This document shows positions 22,681-34,900 of a stretch of 64,000 bases of DNA, one piece after another. Under the pieces are notes generated by a model that was not told the origin of the DNA, did no database searches, and worked only from the letters and a program-made list of their open reading frames with translations. Source of the stretch: Mytilus edulis (Eukaryota; Mollusca; Bivalvia; Mytilida; Mytilidae); NCBI RefSeq assembly GCF_963676685.1, contig NC_092349.1:39104293-39168292 (forward strand), read 5' to 3'. Each line of letters starts with the position of its first letter. Positions within the stretch are counted from its first letter, which is position 1. Both the position numbers and the translations under genes were made by a program.

Positions 22681-22728
22681 ATTGGGGCGATCGTAACTGC
22701 AGTTACGATCATCACGTTGACGCCAGTG
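22415..22728 (-). repeat. Right terminal inverted repeat of the 4.5-kb element
   Basis: The complement of GATGATCGTAACT is at 22436-22448, 22469-22481 (one mismatch), 22491-22503 and 22701-22713. A 22-bp perfect palindrome centred on CTGCAG lies at 22689-22710. Holds the ATG exon at 22662-22680. Confidence 0.82.
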
Positions 22729-22730
22729 AT

Positions 22731-22862
22731 CAGTGTTCTCCAAAGATTCTTTGAGAAAAATTTGGGTCTCAAATTTATTTCAAAATTTGGGTTACCCTGA
22801 TGTTTACTGAAAATTTAATTATTATTTTATCTGACACTGTGCAATTCTATGGAGAACATTGT
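22731..22862. repeat. Small inverted-repeat element abutting the 4.5-kb element
   Basis: CAGTGTTCTCCA at the left and TGGAGAACATTG at the right form short inverted ends around ~110 bp of AT-rich sequence. It overlaps the right ATCAGT duplication, so the 4.5-kb element appears to have landed at its edge. Confidence 0.5.
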
Positions 22863-23310
22863 TAAATGTATTCGTCTGAGTATTGTTATGAAAACTTTAT
22901 CAAAAGGGAAAATAGAATATGTACATTATGTAATGAGGGAATAGGGGATGAGTTTCGTTTATTGTTTTTCTGTAGAAATGCTGATGTTTCTGCTCTTAGA
23001 TCATGTAGATCAAAGTTTATACCAAATTATTATGTAATGAATCCAAGCAAGAACCAATTTACTGGTTTGCTGTCTATATGTAACGTACATGTTCAAAAGA
23101 AATTATCAATTTTCGTAAAGAAATTATCAATTTTTGTAAAGAAAATTATGAAATACTTTAACTAATTAAACTAATTATACCAATTGCATTTTATAATATA
23201 CTATGTATTTGTGTTTCACTATGCATTATTCTATTGTTTGTAATAATATTGTCCTTTTGTACACCTGTATGTGTCTGAGGGTATGAATAAAATCTTGAAA
23301 AACATTCATT
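22863..23310 (+). pseudogene. 3' end of a CR1-like LINE (5'-truncated copy)
   Basis: The frame gives ENFIKRENRICTLCNEGIGD and EFRLLFFC, the same Cys-rich tail seen at the end of the outer LINE (9570-9817) and at 41110-41451. A 21-bp tandem duplication (KKLSIFV repeated) lies near 23098-23140. The copy ends with TATGAATAAAATCTTGAAAA. Only the last ~100 codons and the UTR survive, as usual for 5'-truncated LINE insertions. Confidence 0.75.
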
Positions 23311-24354
23311 TTAAACTAAATTAACTATTGCAATATACACAGCCAAGTTTTAAACAATATATAGCCGATTCCAATTTTCATCTTGACAACATATTTGGAA
23401 CAATTTTAATCCTGAAAAACGGTTTATGGTATTAACGGTTAAAGATTTGATTTATTTATGCTGCATTTAGTCTTTCAAGGGAAAGCAATTTTTTAAATGA
23501 TTTTAACCAGGCTTTCAATTCAAATTTAAAGTGCTTGGCATATTTGATGTGCAATTGTAGTTGTTCTTGTGGCCTTAAACATGAAACCATTTAGATTTCA
23601 AATGATCATATTAGTGTTTGTTGTTGTTTATATAGTATAGTAGTATTTACAATGTGACATAAATGTGTGTGTGATTTAAAAATATTCTTTTTTATAATTT
23701 TATAATGTAAAAAGTTAGTGTAGATTGTAAAAAAGATGTTGTAGATTACAAACATTGGTTGTATATTATAAAAAAGTTATTGTAGATTAAGTGATAAGAC
23801 TGACAGGGTTTTCTATTAAACCTCGACACTTTTATTTTGATATTTAAGAATACTATACTTGAATGAATAGACAGCATTTATTTTCAGCTTTTCACATACT
23901 GTACTAACTTCCATGCTTGTTAAGGAAAGAAAAACCAATTATGATATAATGTTTCTAGTTAACCTTATCCATACAAAAGCAGTTGTTTGTCAGTAGATTG
24001 ATGCTGAATTGATAAATGTCCCAAATTATCCACATAAAATGTTTTTGACTTTCTCTGAAACTCCATGTCTATTGTTTTTATTATTACAAAAAATCTGATT
24101 TTCTCTCCTGTTAACTGGAAGATCTGTTATATAAGTATAATTCTTCTTCCTTGGGTATCACAGCGATATAGCCCTTTTCAGTACTGATGTGCCATGAATC
24201 AATCAATTAATTTTCCTATTTTTGTTCACTTACAACACTGTCTAGGTCATAATTTGTTTTATCTTTGACACACTTTTGTACTTTTTTTTATAAAAAGAAA
24301 CTGATTTTTTTTTATACAGGAATACAAAATGAAAATCTTTCTAATTCCTTTTTT
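23311..24354. other. AT-rich spacer, no gene seen
   Basis: No coding frame or named repeat. Imperfect short repeats of the TTGTAGATTA type occur at about 23715-23795. Confidence 0.5.
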
Positions 24355-24655
24355 AGCTCACTTGAAAATGCCTCTATCCAGATATCGTTTAAATGGGCAT
24401 TATGTTTTGTGGTCTGTGCCTCCGTTCATCCGTCTGTCCCGCTTCAGTATGTTCAGGTTAAAGTTTTTGGTCACACTGTAGTTTTTGATGAAGTAGAAGT
24501 CCAATAAATTTGCAACTTAGTACACATGTTCCCTATAATATGGTCTTTCTAATTTTAATGCCAAATTAGGGTTTGTACCCCAATTTCATGGTCCAATGAA
24601 CATAGCAAATGATAGTACGCTTGGGACATCCCTCTACTATGGACACAATCTTGTT
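24355..24655 (+). repeat. Dispersed molluscan-type repeat
   Basis: The text around CGTCTGTCCCGCTTCAGTAT, GTTAAAGTTTTTGGTCACAC and AACTTAGTACACATGTTCCC matches a repeat I recognise from bivalve and gastropod genomes. A short open frame across it is not a gene. Confidence 0.65.
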
Positions 24656-27069
24656 ATTCATATTTCTGGCTAACATTTTATAACTCTGGCCTATCATGTT
24701 TATAGTACCCTGTAAAGTGTGTAATAGTTGTTATACCAGTGAAAGTACAGGGAAAGAACCAAACAATAATATGATTAGTAGACCTTTACTTTGGGTGTTT
24801 TCACCATCAAATGAATCCATTTTGAAAACTATTATTTTTTTATGGTTTTGACAAATGCTTGATGTGCCAATTTATTTTTATTTTTATATATATAAACATT
24901 ATGTGTATAAGTTCATTATTTAGATGTCTAGGGTTAAATAAACCTATTTCATAAATAATACATGAATTATACAATATTTACACATAATTTCATAAAGCAT
25001 TGTCTTAAAAGAAATATGTAGTTCTCCACATTAAATCCTTCACCTATAAATAATTGATTATTATGAAGAAATAAAGGCAATGCCCAATTTATTTTTCTTG
25101 AAGTCAAAATTATCATGTAGATTTCATTCACCATGATTCAGATTGTTATCATATGGCATTGCAAGTTGAATGATCTGGTGCTTGTGTCTGTTTAATATAT
25201 ACTAAGAAAGATTCATATTACATTATATTATGTTTTTGTCCTGAATTATACATTTAATTTCCTACTGGATGTTAAACAGGCATCCATCTATCCTACTTCC
25301 ACGATAAAAGAAAAAAAAATTGACAATGATTGTAATTTCTATTTATTTGATGTAATTTCTATTTATTTGATGTAATTTCTATTTATTTGATGTAATTTCT
25401 ATTTATTTGATGTAATTTCTATTTATTAAAAGTCAAAATTGACAAACATTGTCCAAAACATCCACAAAGCTATGCATTTAAGCATTTAAATGATGTTTTT
25501 ATTATCTAAAAATATTTTAAAATTTTGTTCTTGTATGATTAAAGTTGTTTTCAACTCAACCATATAAGGGGAGATAACTTGTTTATATAAAGGAATGTAT
25601 AGTGAATTCACATACTTTGTTTTAAATCAAGAAAAAGAATTCTGTTACACCAATTTTATTTTAAATCATATTTCCAAGAACACTTGATCAAATTTTATCT
25701 TTAATTTTAATCATCCAGTTTTTCTTCTATTTACACAAAATTTAAATTTTCATGAACAATCTATTCACAATCTGACCATGATTGCACAACCTGTAAGTTA
25801 ACAAAAACTCTGAAACTTATCCCTTTTATTATAGTTTTAAAAAAAATGATATAATCTAAATATTGGCAAAGTATAAAAGATGTTCTATTATTTAAAAATG
25901 TTCCTTATCCATGATTTTAGTTCCACAATTTGCAAATTTCATTGTTTTTAAGTCTCTGTTAATCACATCTTATATTCATCTTATTTCTATTTGTAAATAA
26001 TTTTTACCATTTATCATTCGTTTTATACTGTGTATACATTGCTTATTTATTTCATTTCACAGTTATAGAGCGTAAAGTATTATTTTAATGGATTGGATTT
26101 TCGAAGTTGTCTTAAAAAACATTAATGATACAAGTTTATCAGTGATTGGATATCTATACTGTTAGAAGATTCTGTATTTCAATGTTTTTCATCAAGCAAA
26201 AATAAACAATTAGAAGCTTGTTTAATTTTAGTAACCTAAAATATTTTGAATATTTGAATTGAATTTTAACATTATTTTAAATCATTTTCAAAATGAATGT
26301 AATTGATACTGCATTTTGGATAACTTTCAATGATTTACCACAATAAACATGATAAATACATAAATATAGTTAATAAGAAATTAAATAGAAAGAAGTAAAT
26401 AAAATATCATAATTTAGATGCAAGTTTTTTAGACAAGTGATTTAATCCATGTAACAATTGGACAGTTTTGTACATAAACATTATACTGAAATCAATTTAA
26501 AACCTGAGAATTGGTTAACAAATGTCTGTGTTGAAATGCTACCATATATCTTATTTTTTTGGTAATTTTCTAGAAAAGTCAAAATGTCAAAAGCAATCAG
26601 TGTACTTTGTATAGAAGTCAAAATCAAAAGTTCTATGAAAATTAATAGTTTTGATTGATAACTGTGAGTGTATTTAGATTTTAATTTGTATTTCCATATT
26701 CCCCCTTAATATTTAATCCAAACTATAGTAACATCCCTAGTCCCGACCTTCTGGCATTAAAGTTATTGTTATACCTCACAATATTAATGGCTTATGCTTC
26801 AGATAACCCTAGTCATCTACAACAAGTAAATGAACTATCATATGTAAGATATTTTGGGAAAATACCATTAGAATTATTTCAAAGGACCTTTATCATAAAG
26901 ATTTTATCAGTGATTTAAATCGCTGATTTTTTTTAATTAAAAGTTGATAGACTTGGTATTATTGGATAACATTTGAAAGGAGAATGAAGAGGTTTAAGAA
27001 AAGAAAATTTGAAAGGTTTTTAGAGTGTTTATAGTCATAGTCAAGGTTATACATGTTTATGTTCATAAA
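24656..27069. other. Long AT-rich spacer
   Basis: Apart from the 20-bp tandem array at 25331-25430, no feature could be supported. Stops are frequent in all frames. Confidence 0.5.
25331..25430. repeat. Tandem array, 20-bp unit, five copies
   Basis: The unit TGTAATTTCTATTTATTTGA is repeated exactly four times. The fifth copy (25411-25430) ends in TTAAA. Confidence 0.97.
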
Positions 27070-27240
27070 TAATGTTTTTATACGCCAGTATGTGTAAAAC
27101 GGGTTATTTTTAACCAATGCTTAGTATATAAAGGCAGTGTTGTTTTTACATGTCGTGCCATATCTCAGAAACTATTTATGATTTTTTTGGCATAAAACTT
27201 CACACACAAGACAACAGGCGTATCATGTGCTCATGGCGCA
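27070..27240 (+). repeat. Dispersed repeat fragment
   Basis: TATACGCCAGTATGTGTAAA through GGCGTATCATGTGCTCATGG, a fragment I recall as repeated in mollusc genomes. Family unknown. Confidence 0.45.
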
Positions 27241-27535
27241 GCTGTTTATTAATTTTGGAATATATGTTCAGAAATTGTTTAATTAAAGAACCTTTCAAAT
27301 AAGATTGAAGAAACCTAAGTGACATTCACAAGTCACAGAAAAACTTACTGCACAATGGCAAGAAATTACTGAAAGACAAATCAAGAATATACAATATAGT
27401 CAAGACATTTTTGTGTGAATTTATTAATGTAATTGTTCAAAACTTGTCAAAAAATAAACAAGATTAATTATCATAATATTTGGAAATGCTAATTGGTATG
27501 TGCAAATAATGATATAAAAAAAATTAATTGAATTT

Positions 27536-27586
27536 TGAGCTCACCTGGCCTAAAAGGCCATGTGAGCTTTTCTCATCACTTGGCGT

Positions 27587-27621
<35 letters not shown>

Positions 27622-28936
27622 TGTCGTCGTTAACAATTTTTCAAACATCTTCTCCTCTGAAACTACTGAATGGATTTGAATGAAACTTAGCATGATTGTT
27701 CCTTAGAGTATCCTGCACAAAGTGTGTGCTTCGATTTTTGATCCGTCAAAAAACATGGCCGCCGTTACTTAAAATAGAACATAGGGGTCAAATGCAGTTT
27801 TTGGCTTATATCTCAAAAACGAAAGCATTTAGAGCAAATCTGACGTGGGATAAAAATGTTCATTAGGTCAAGATCTATCAGCCCTGAAATTTTCAGATGA
27901 ATCAAACAAACCATTGTTGGGTTGCTGCCACTTAATTGGTGATTTTAAGGAAATTTTGCAGTTTTTGGTCATTATCTTGAATATTATTATAGATAAAGAT
28001 AAACTGTAAACAGCAAAAATGATCAGCAAAGTAAGATCTACAAATAAGTCAATATGACCAAAATTGTCAATTGACCCCTTAAGGGGTTATTGTCCTTTAA
28101 TGACAATTTTTCACAATTTGTTCATCATATTTGCTAACTTTAAAAAACCTTCTCCTCTGAAACTGCTGAATGGATTTGGATGAAACTTAGCATGATTGTT
28201 CCTTAGATTATCCTGCACAAAGTGTATGCTTCGATTTTTTATCCGTCAAAAAACATGGCCGCTGTTACTTAAAATAGAACATAGGGGTCAAATGCAGTTT
28301 TTGGCTTATATCTCAAAAACGAAAGCATTTAGAGCAAATCTGACATGGGGTAAAAATGTTCATTAGGTCAAGATCTATCAGCCCTGAAATTTTCAGATGA
28401 ATCAAACAAACCATTGTTGGGTTGCTGCCACTTAATTGGTAATTTTAAGGAAATTTTGCAGTTTTTGGTCATTATCTTGAATATTATTATAGATACAGAT
28501 AAACTGTTAATAGCAAAAATGTTAAGCAAAGTAAGATCTACAAATAAGTCAATTTGACCAAAATTGTCAATTGACCTCTTAAGGAGTTATTGCCCTTTAA
28601 AGACTTTTTTCACAATTTGTTCATCATGTTGAATTACTTTAAAAAATCTTCTCCTTTGAAACTGCTGTATCAATTTCAGCCAAACTTAGGCTAAATGAGT
28701 TTTAGAGTTTCAGAGTTTCTAGTATAAATTTTATATTTCATTTCCTTGTATGTCAAGAAACATAGCTCCTATGGCTAAAATAGAACATAGGAGAAAATGA
28801 TTTTTTTTTTGCTTTTGAAGAAAATAGGACGATTCAAAGAACATTTAAATAAATTGAAAAGCCAAAATAATCATTGATGAGAGATTAAACCAAAAAAATT
28901 CAGGTGAGCGATTCAGGCTCTTGAGAGCCTCTTGTT
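27536..28936 (+). mobile_element. 1.4-kb non-coding dispersed element with ~500-bp internal tandem repeats
   Basis: Begins GAGCTCACCTGGCC, AAAAGGCCATGTGAGC and ends CAGGTGAGCGATTCAGGCTC, TTGAGAGCCTCTTGTT. GCTCACCTG and CAGGTGAGC form short inverted ends. A CGT/GTC trinucleotide run lies at 27587-27625. Two full ~500-bp units (about 27640-28139 and 28140-28638, for example CATGATTGTT at 27691 and 28191) are followed by a partial, diverged third to about 28800. A common molluscan repeat type from memory. No open frame, so it is non-autonomous or domesticated as a satellite. Confidence 0.8.
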
Positions 28937-29129
28937 AATTCTCTCGTCTACCACAAAATGCAAGACATATGGATTACAATATTGGATTACAATTCAGCAA
29001 TGTTGATGGCATTAACTATTTGTACAAAGCTTTAATTTTCAAAAAGTAGAAGATCTGGAATGCTTCATTCATTGTATGCAGATACCTTAATGTAATAAAG
29101 TTTCCTTCTGTTACATGTCTATTGTCCAT

Positions 29130-29400
29130 TACCTCAATTTCATTGTCAAGTGACTTTTTGAACAAAAATAACAGTTTTTTCTGTCAATTGATTGTTAGTA
29201 AATCTGTTTCTGTCAGGGTTCATATTTCCTTGACCTCATGTTCATTGGTCAATTTTAATATTTTGTGGTTTACTCTGTTTCTCGGGAACTATAAGCTATA
29301 GGACCAATATATTTGGTGTATGAAATGATTTAAGGTGTACATGTCTGTCTGGCATGGTTCATCTCACAATGCCTTTATTTTAGTACTGATAATGATAAGT
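29130..29400 (+). repeat. Copy of the ~147-bp repeat family, opposite orientation to 31160-31735
   Basis: TTGACCTCATGTTCATTGGT, ACTATAAGCTATAGGACCAA and AAGGTGTACATGTCTGTCTG are the reverse complement of blocks in the 31.2-31.7 kb array. Diverged single or double copy. Confidence 0.65.
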
Positions 29401-30390
29401 CTTTATAATACTTGTAGTAAAACCTTTCTATTACAGACTATCAACATAAATTGAATAATGTGTAAAGCAGGCGAGATATATTAGTGGGTGCACTCTTTTT
29501 ATTAAGAAATGTTCCTCAATTATAAAATTATTTCAAAATCCATGTATTTGAATTGATATTAAACAAAGAAAAGTAATATAAAACTACGAATTGCATTTTG
29601 CTAGAAATGAATATATGTTTATTTATATTGATAAGGAGAATATTTAATTGGATAAACTTTGGAACAGGGAGTATAATGTGTAAATTCACTGTTTAACTTA
29701 GAGAACAGGTACAGTTTTTTTAGATGCTGCATTAGTTATATTTCATTTTCACTTTATGCTTGTTTTATATCTGCTTTAAGAATAAAAAATCACATACTAC
29801 CTTGTTATGTTGTTAACAATTGAGTTGCACAGTATGTGATGTATACACTTATCTTTATCAAGACTTCAACAAAAGCAATTTTCCAACAGCACCTGCATAT
29901 TGTGCATATATATCTCCTATTTAAAACGATATTCCAGATCTTGGTTTTCCTGCTTACCAAGGTTTCCAAAAGTGAAGTTGATGTAGCTGACCTTTTGAAA
30001 ATGTTGCAGACATCATCATGAGTTGTTTGACAGTTATGGAATATATTAAGAACAACATTTTTGCAATATCAGAGTAATTTGTCATTGTAGTAAAATATAT
30101 GGTATAAAAAGAGGAGTTAATTTATGTAGACCTTTTACAATGAAATATAGGTGTAAATAATATCACTTACATCGGAACATCTGAATAATCTGCGTTTTTA
30201 AGTAATGATTCGTTAATTGAAACATATTGTTGACATATATAGCTAGGGTTTTAACTTAACTTTAAACGTGTTGTGTAGATACCACTTCAAAAATTTGCAA
30301 CCATATCATAGTTTGCAATGGTGAGTTTTCGCCCAAAGACATTTGGTTTCCAGACATGAACTGGAGTACTATAACTTATATAAAGTACTT
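29401..30390. other. Spacer, no gene seen
   Basis: AT-rich; no supportable feature. A 61-codon open frame at 29836 lacks splice or homology support. Confidence 0.45.
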
Positions 30391-30512
30391 ATAGGAAGAT
30401 GTGGTATGAGTGCCAATGAGACAACTCTCCATCCAAGTCAAAATTTATATAAATAAAACCATTATAGGTCAAGGTATGGTCTTCAACACATAGACTAGGC
30501 TCACATGAAAAA
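30391..30512 (+). repeat. Mytilid-type dispersed repeat (ATGTGGTATGAGTGCCAATG)
   Basis: GAAGATGTGGTATGAGTGCC, AATGAGACAACTCTCCATCC and TATAGGTCAAGGTATGGTCT. Related copies lie at 55548-55740 (same strand), at 54990-55196 and 19500-19560 (opposite strand), and a fragment near 61004. I recall this as abundant in Mytilus. Confidence 0.7.
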
Positions 30513-30515
30513 GCA

Positions 30516-30555
30516 AGAGATCCATACACTTAATATATTAAGTGTATGGATCTCT
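30516..30555. repeat. Perfect 40-bp palindrome
   Basis: The 20-bp arm AGAGATCCATACACTTAATA is followed immediately by its exact reverse complement, with no loop and no mismatch. Confidence 0.98.
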
Positions 30556-31159
30556 GAAATTCTACCACTGTTAATTACGTCTTTTATCCTAAATCCATTG
30601 GATGTTAGATGTGTACCGATTGATATTTAAATGCATTTAAATGCTTTTTTTTATTAGTTGTCATTTTTTTGGGACTAGATGTCAGATACTTCAAGTATCA
30701 AATCTCAGTACTTTGTATTTTCTTGTTATGAGGAATATATTAATTTCCTGCAACATCCGGTCTGTGTTTTTGTTAGCTGTTTACCTGTTTTTCTGCTATT
30801 TGTCGGTATGTTGAGTTAGGCCTTTTTCAACTAATTTTCATACTCTATTTTTATGTAGTACTGTTACACTACTATGCCAGGTTAGGGAATAGTTGGTGTA
30901 ACGATATAGGGTATTGTTACAATTCATAATAACAGGGCTGTCTGTCAAGGTCATCATAACCCTATTGGTTTGGAACCATAAACAGTAATATATATTATGC
31001 TGTAATTTGCCCATAAAAATACCTGAACATGACCATATTCTAACACTTATGGCAAAATATGTATGACATGGGAAACCATATGCATAGTGAACACACTGAA
31101 ATGTCTCGCCTTCTTTACTAATCATTGATATCATGTTGATAGTCCTAAATATAAAGCTT

Positions 31160-31735
31160 TATTACAACTGTCACATAAACTTAACATTAACCAAGAAAAC
31201 TAAACATTGACCAATGAACCATGAAAATGAGGTCAAGGTCAGATGAATCATGCCAGGCAGGCATGTACAGCTAACAATTCTTCCATACAACAAATATAGT
31301 TGACCTAATGCTTCTAGTTTTAAGAAAAAGACAAACACACAAAAACTTAACAAGGTCAAATAAGACCTGTGTGACTGACATATAGGTCAAAAAATATTTC
31401 CACACACCAAATATAGTTGACCTATTGCATATATATAATTAGAAAAAAAGACCAAAACTCAAAAACTTAACTATAATCACTGAGCCATGAAAAGGAGGTC
31501 AAGGTCAGATGACACCTGCCAGCTAGACATGTACACCTTACAATCATTCCATACACCAAATATAGTAGACCTATTAAATACAGTATACGAAAAAAAGACC
31601 AAAACACAAAAACTTAACTATAACCACTGAGCCATGAAAATGAGGTCAAGGTCAGATGACACCTGCCAGTTGGACATGTACATCTTACAGTGCTTCTATA
31701 CACCGAATATACTAGACCTATTGACAAAAGTCGCA
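31160..31735 (-). repeat. Tandem array of ~133-147-bp units
   Basis: AGGTCAAGGTCAGATGA recurs at 31230, 31496 and 31643, with a degraded unit in between (near 31380). Each unit also has CATGTACA, a CCAAATATAGT-GACCTATT block and CAAAAACTTAAC. Two short minus-strand frames over it are chance. Confidence 0.82.
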
Positions 31736-31897
31736 GGCTCAACAAAAACCAGCCAACAACACAATCTAAATATCCCCATTGAAAAAAAAACACTCATCAT
31801 AAACTACCATTAACCATACATTAGTCTATTTCAAAGCTGCCATCAAATTAATAGTTCAGAGTAAAACAAATGATCAATTATTACTGACACATTAAAA

Positions 31898-31903
31898 TTT
31901 ATT
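31898..31903 (-). promoter_or_regulatory. PRKRIP1: Poly(A) signal of the PRKRIP1 gene
   Basis: AATAAA on the minus strand, about 70 bases beyond the stop codon at 31974-31976. It is the first such signal after the stop. Confidence 0.6.
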
Positions 31904-31973
31904 TGTATGAATGAAAAATGATAAAATACATTAAAAAAGTTAAAACACCAACTACATGTATATAAATTAATGA

Positions 31974-34900
31974 CTAGCTTCCATTTGTATTTGCTGATAT
32001 TTGAAACTGTTTTTCATCAACAAGAGCATGCTGTTTATTACTTCTATAACCTTTTCTCTTATTATCATTATGATTTTCACTTTTTTCTGACTTGACTTCA
32101 GTATCACAATTTTCCTCCGAGTTATATCCCATATCCCCATTCTGATTTGAGTTGTGTCCCTTGTCACAATCTTGTTCCCGAGATTCCTCAGTTTCTTCAT
32201 CTTCTGATTCTTCATCTAAAATAAAAAAAATTACATGAATATTTATTTGTATCCAAATGTAATCTTCAAATAGACTCAATAAAATGTCTCATCTTCTTAA
32301 ATAGTCATCTATAGTGTTTGGCTGAAATGCAAGAGTTGTCTATCATGATATCTACAAATTAAATTATTTTGTTGCGTAGTACTTGAGTAAAGAGAAACGA
32401 AACATTTGAAGTTGATTAACATAGTATCTACAATTAAGGAGTCTGGCAAATATGAACAATACTCACATATTGCAACTCATTTATATATATTTACCAAGTA
32501 TGAAGCCATATTGTTAAAGGAGAAAATTGTGATAGAAACATTTATAGGTCAAAGGAGAGCAGATGGTCAGATGCATAGAAAGACAAGGTTAATGCACTAT
32601 AGCTCCACTCTTAGAGTGAGGGTATTTAACAAGATCTTAAATATAGAAGAGGGACGTAAAGGGGGGGTATCTGCACGGAAGACCGCGAAATAAAATTGCC
32701 ATTTCTCGATGAACCAACAATTAAAAATGTCTTGCACGTTGATCTTTTTACCGATTTCACGAAACACGGTGAATAACAAACCTTTTTCACGGCTGCACGT
32801 GAAATAAAAATGGCAAAACACGTTGCACGAAAATAACCCTTTACCACCCTCATAGAAGACTCCATATTTATACATGACAAACCTCTGAAGTCAGATCAAC
32901 ATGTTAATTTTCTAGCACAAATTGTATTTGATATTTTAAAAACAGATGTAAGCATTTAAAAATTCAAAGATAATCCATGATCCATGAAATGAACTAAAAT
33001 CAAGATGATCTCTGTTTATTGGTCGGGTACACAAAAACTGAATGGAGATAATAGAAACATAAAGATAAGTTCAAAGTCATGTGACTTACACATTTGCCGG
33101 TACTTAAATGAAACTTGTTTTTTATTCTGTCCATTTCTGGAACTTTGCATTTGTTTAAGATATTTAGTTATTTCTGTAATACTGTGAACTTTCAATTTCT
33201 GTGTATAACTATTCTATAAGGGTCTACATATGGAGTATACATCTTAAAATGGACATCCTATTCATGGGCTTGCATTTCGTTTAATGATATTCTTGATAAA
33301 TCCTAACTGCTTTCAATAAAAGGATTTTTAATGTAAAAGTTGCAACTTCATATTTAAATTTTATAGACACTATCATAACTTTATTAACTGTGTAACATAT
33401 GACCATAAAAATGTTCCATTTGTAGTAACCACAATTCTCCCCTTTTCCTTAATTAATCTTTTCAGCTTTAATATTAGAGAAACATGAAGAGTGTAAGTAG
33501 TGAAGCAGAAACTAATTCCCCTTAGAGAATGTCAGGATTAACTCCTGTTTTAAGATGGATTGCAATGATATGATTTATTTTTCTGTTTTGAGTGAACTGT
33601 AGTTGGTCTTTTTGACATTTCTGTCTTGCCTAAATGAAGTTAACAGGGCAAGGCATTTCCTTCAATGACAGCAGCTTTTCAATTATGTCTTAATTTGTGA
33701 TTAGGTCACTTCAAGGGGAACCAATAGTGGTAGCTCAATGATATTTGATATGCATATATATTAGTATTGGCACATCTCTGGCCTCCCTCTCTTATCATTG
33801 TTCATTGACTTTTGAAATTGCATCATTTACATGCTAATGTTTGTTTGAGGACAATTAAAAAGAGAACTACTTATGACAATTCTATGGTATTTGATATGCA
33901 GTTGTTTTATATTGTAGCATTTCATTTCTCATTTCCACTAAAGTTTTTACGGTCCAGCTCTTCATTCATGGCTCATTGACTTTATTCTAATTTTATCATA
34001 ATATCAAAATCCTATAAAGGCTAGACACATCACCGTGTTTATTTTTTTCCCCTTAGTATTGTCTATTTTTCTTCAACTTGTGATTGATTTTCCCCTATTC
34101 TGCATTTTTTTTTTAGCTAGTAATAAAATTGAGAATGGAAATGGGAAATGTGTCAAAGAGACAACAATCCGACCACAGAACAGATAACAGCAGAAGGTCA
34201 CCAACAGGTCTTCAATGCAGCAAGAAATTCCCGCACCCGGAGGTGTCCTTCAGCTGGCCCCTTAAAGCTTGTTAGAATGTGACAGCATTACAATTAAACC
34301 AAACAGGAAATGCCATACCTGATTCTTCTTTCTCTTCTTGTTCCTTTTTGGGTTTCTTGCCTTTTTGCTTCTGCTTTTTCTTCAATCTGGTAAAAAGGTT
34401 AATTTGTTACTCATTTGTCAAGATTTAAAATCAAATACTGGTTTTGCAATTAACCAAAAAGTATTATATACCTATTATTATCAACGTTTAAAACTTGAAA
34501 TAGTATAGTTAATTCATGTTTTCCGAGATAAAAAGATTGTTATCTCATTGGCAATACCACATCTTCGAATTTTATAACTTAGTTTTTTTTCTTCTGCATA
34601 GCAATACAGGTTGTCTTCTAACTAAAAAACTAAAAAGATTAAAGTCTTAGATCATTCAAAGTGATCTGAAATCACTAATGGAAATGTTGGATGAATTGTG
34701 TATATAATATAAACCATATTTTACTTCTTCATTGCAGTGATGGTGTACTAGAACAATAAAACAAATATGTTTGTAGTTTTTTTAGTAAACCTGGGATCAA
34801 TGTTTAAAGAGAGTTGTTTTGTAAGGGCATGTCTGTGTTCAAACATATATATGTTATGCTAAACTTTTATTCCAACTGTGTGTAGTTAAACCTTCAACCA

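Larger units (their letters stand above)
18190..22728. mobile_element. 4.5-kb terminal-inverted-repeat element with start exons in both ends; superfamily unknown
   Basis: Ends CACCGGTGTCAACGTGATGA (18190) and its counterpart CACTGGCGTCAACGTGATGA (complement, from 22728) differ at two of the first 30 positions. Similarity continues for about 300 bp at roughly 75%. Exact 6-bp duplications ATCAGT flank it (18184-18189 and 22729-22734). Each arm carries four close copies of GATGATCGTAACT. Both arms contain ATGGCGGAC followed by AAATTCAGG, with a GT donor kept on the left. Genes point inward from both ends. It has been invaded by a foldback hairpin (20382-20526) and a TA-flanked element (21023-21609), so it is old and probably immobile. 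A 6-bp duplication fits few superfamilies; I do not assign one. Confidence 0.78.

Noticed and set aside
24265..24507. 80-codon plus-strand frame
   Set aside because: Lies across a dispersed molluscan repeat; no gene evidence.
27587..27625. CGT/GTC run as a CRISPR-like array
   Set aside because: Simple trinucleotide repeat within a common dispersed element; no spacers.
32406..32693. 95-codon plus-strand frame and the overlapping minus-strand frames up to 32880
   Set aside because: Falls partly in a 203-bp MITE and PRKRIP1 intron; no splice or homology support.
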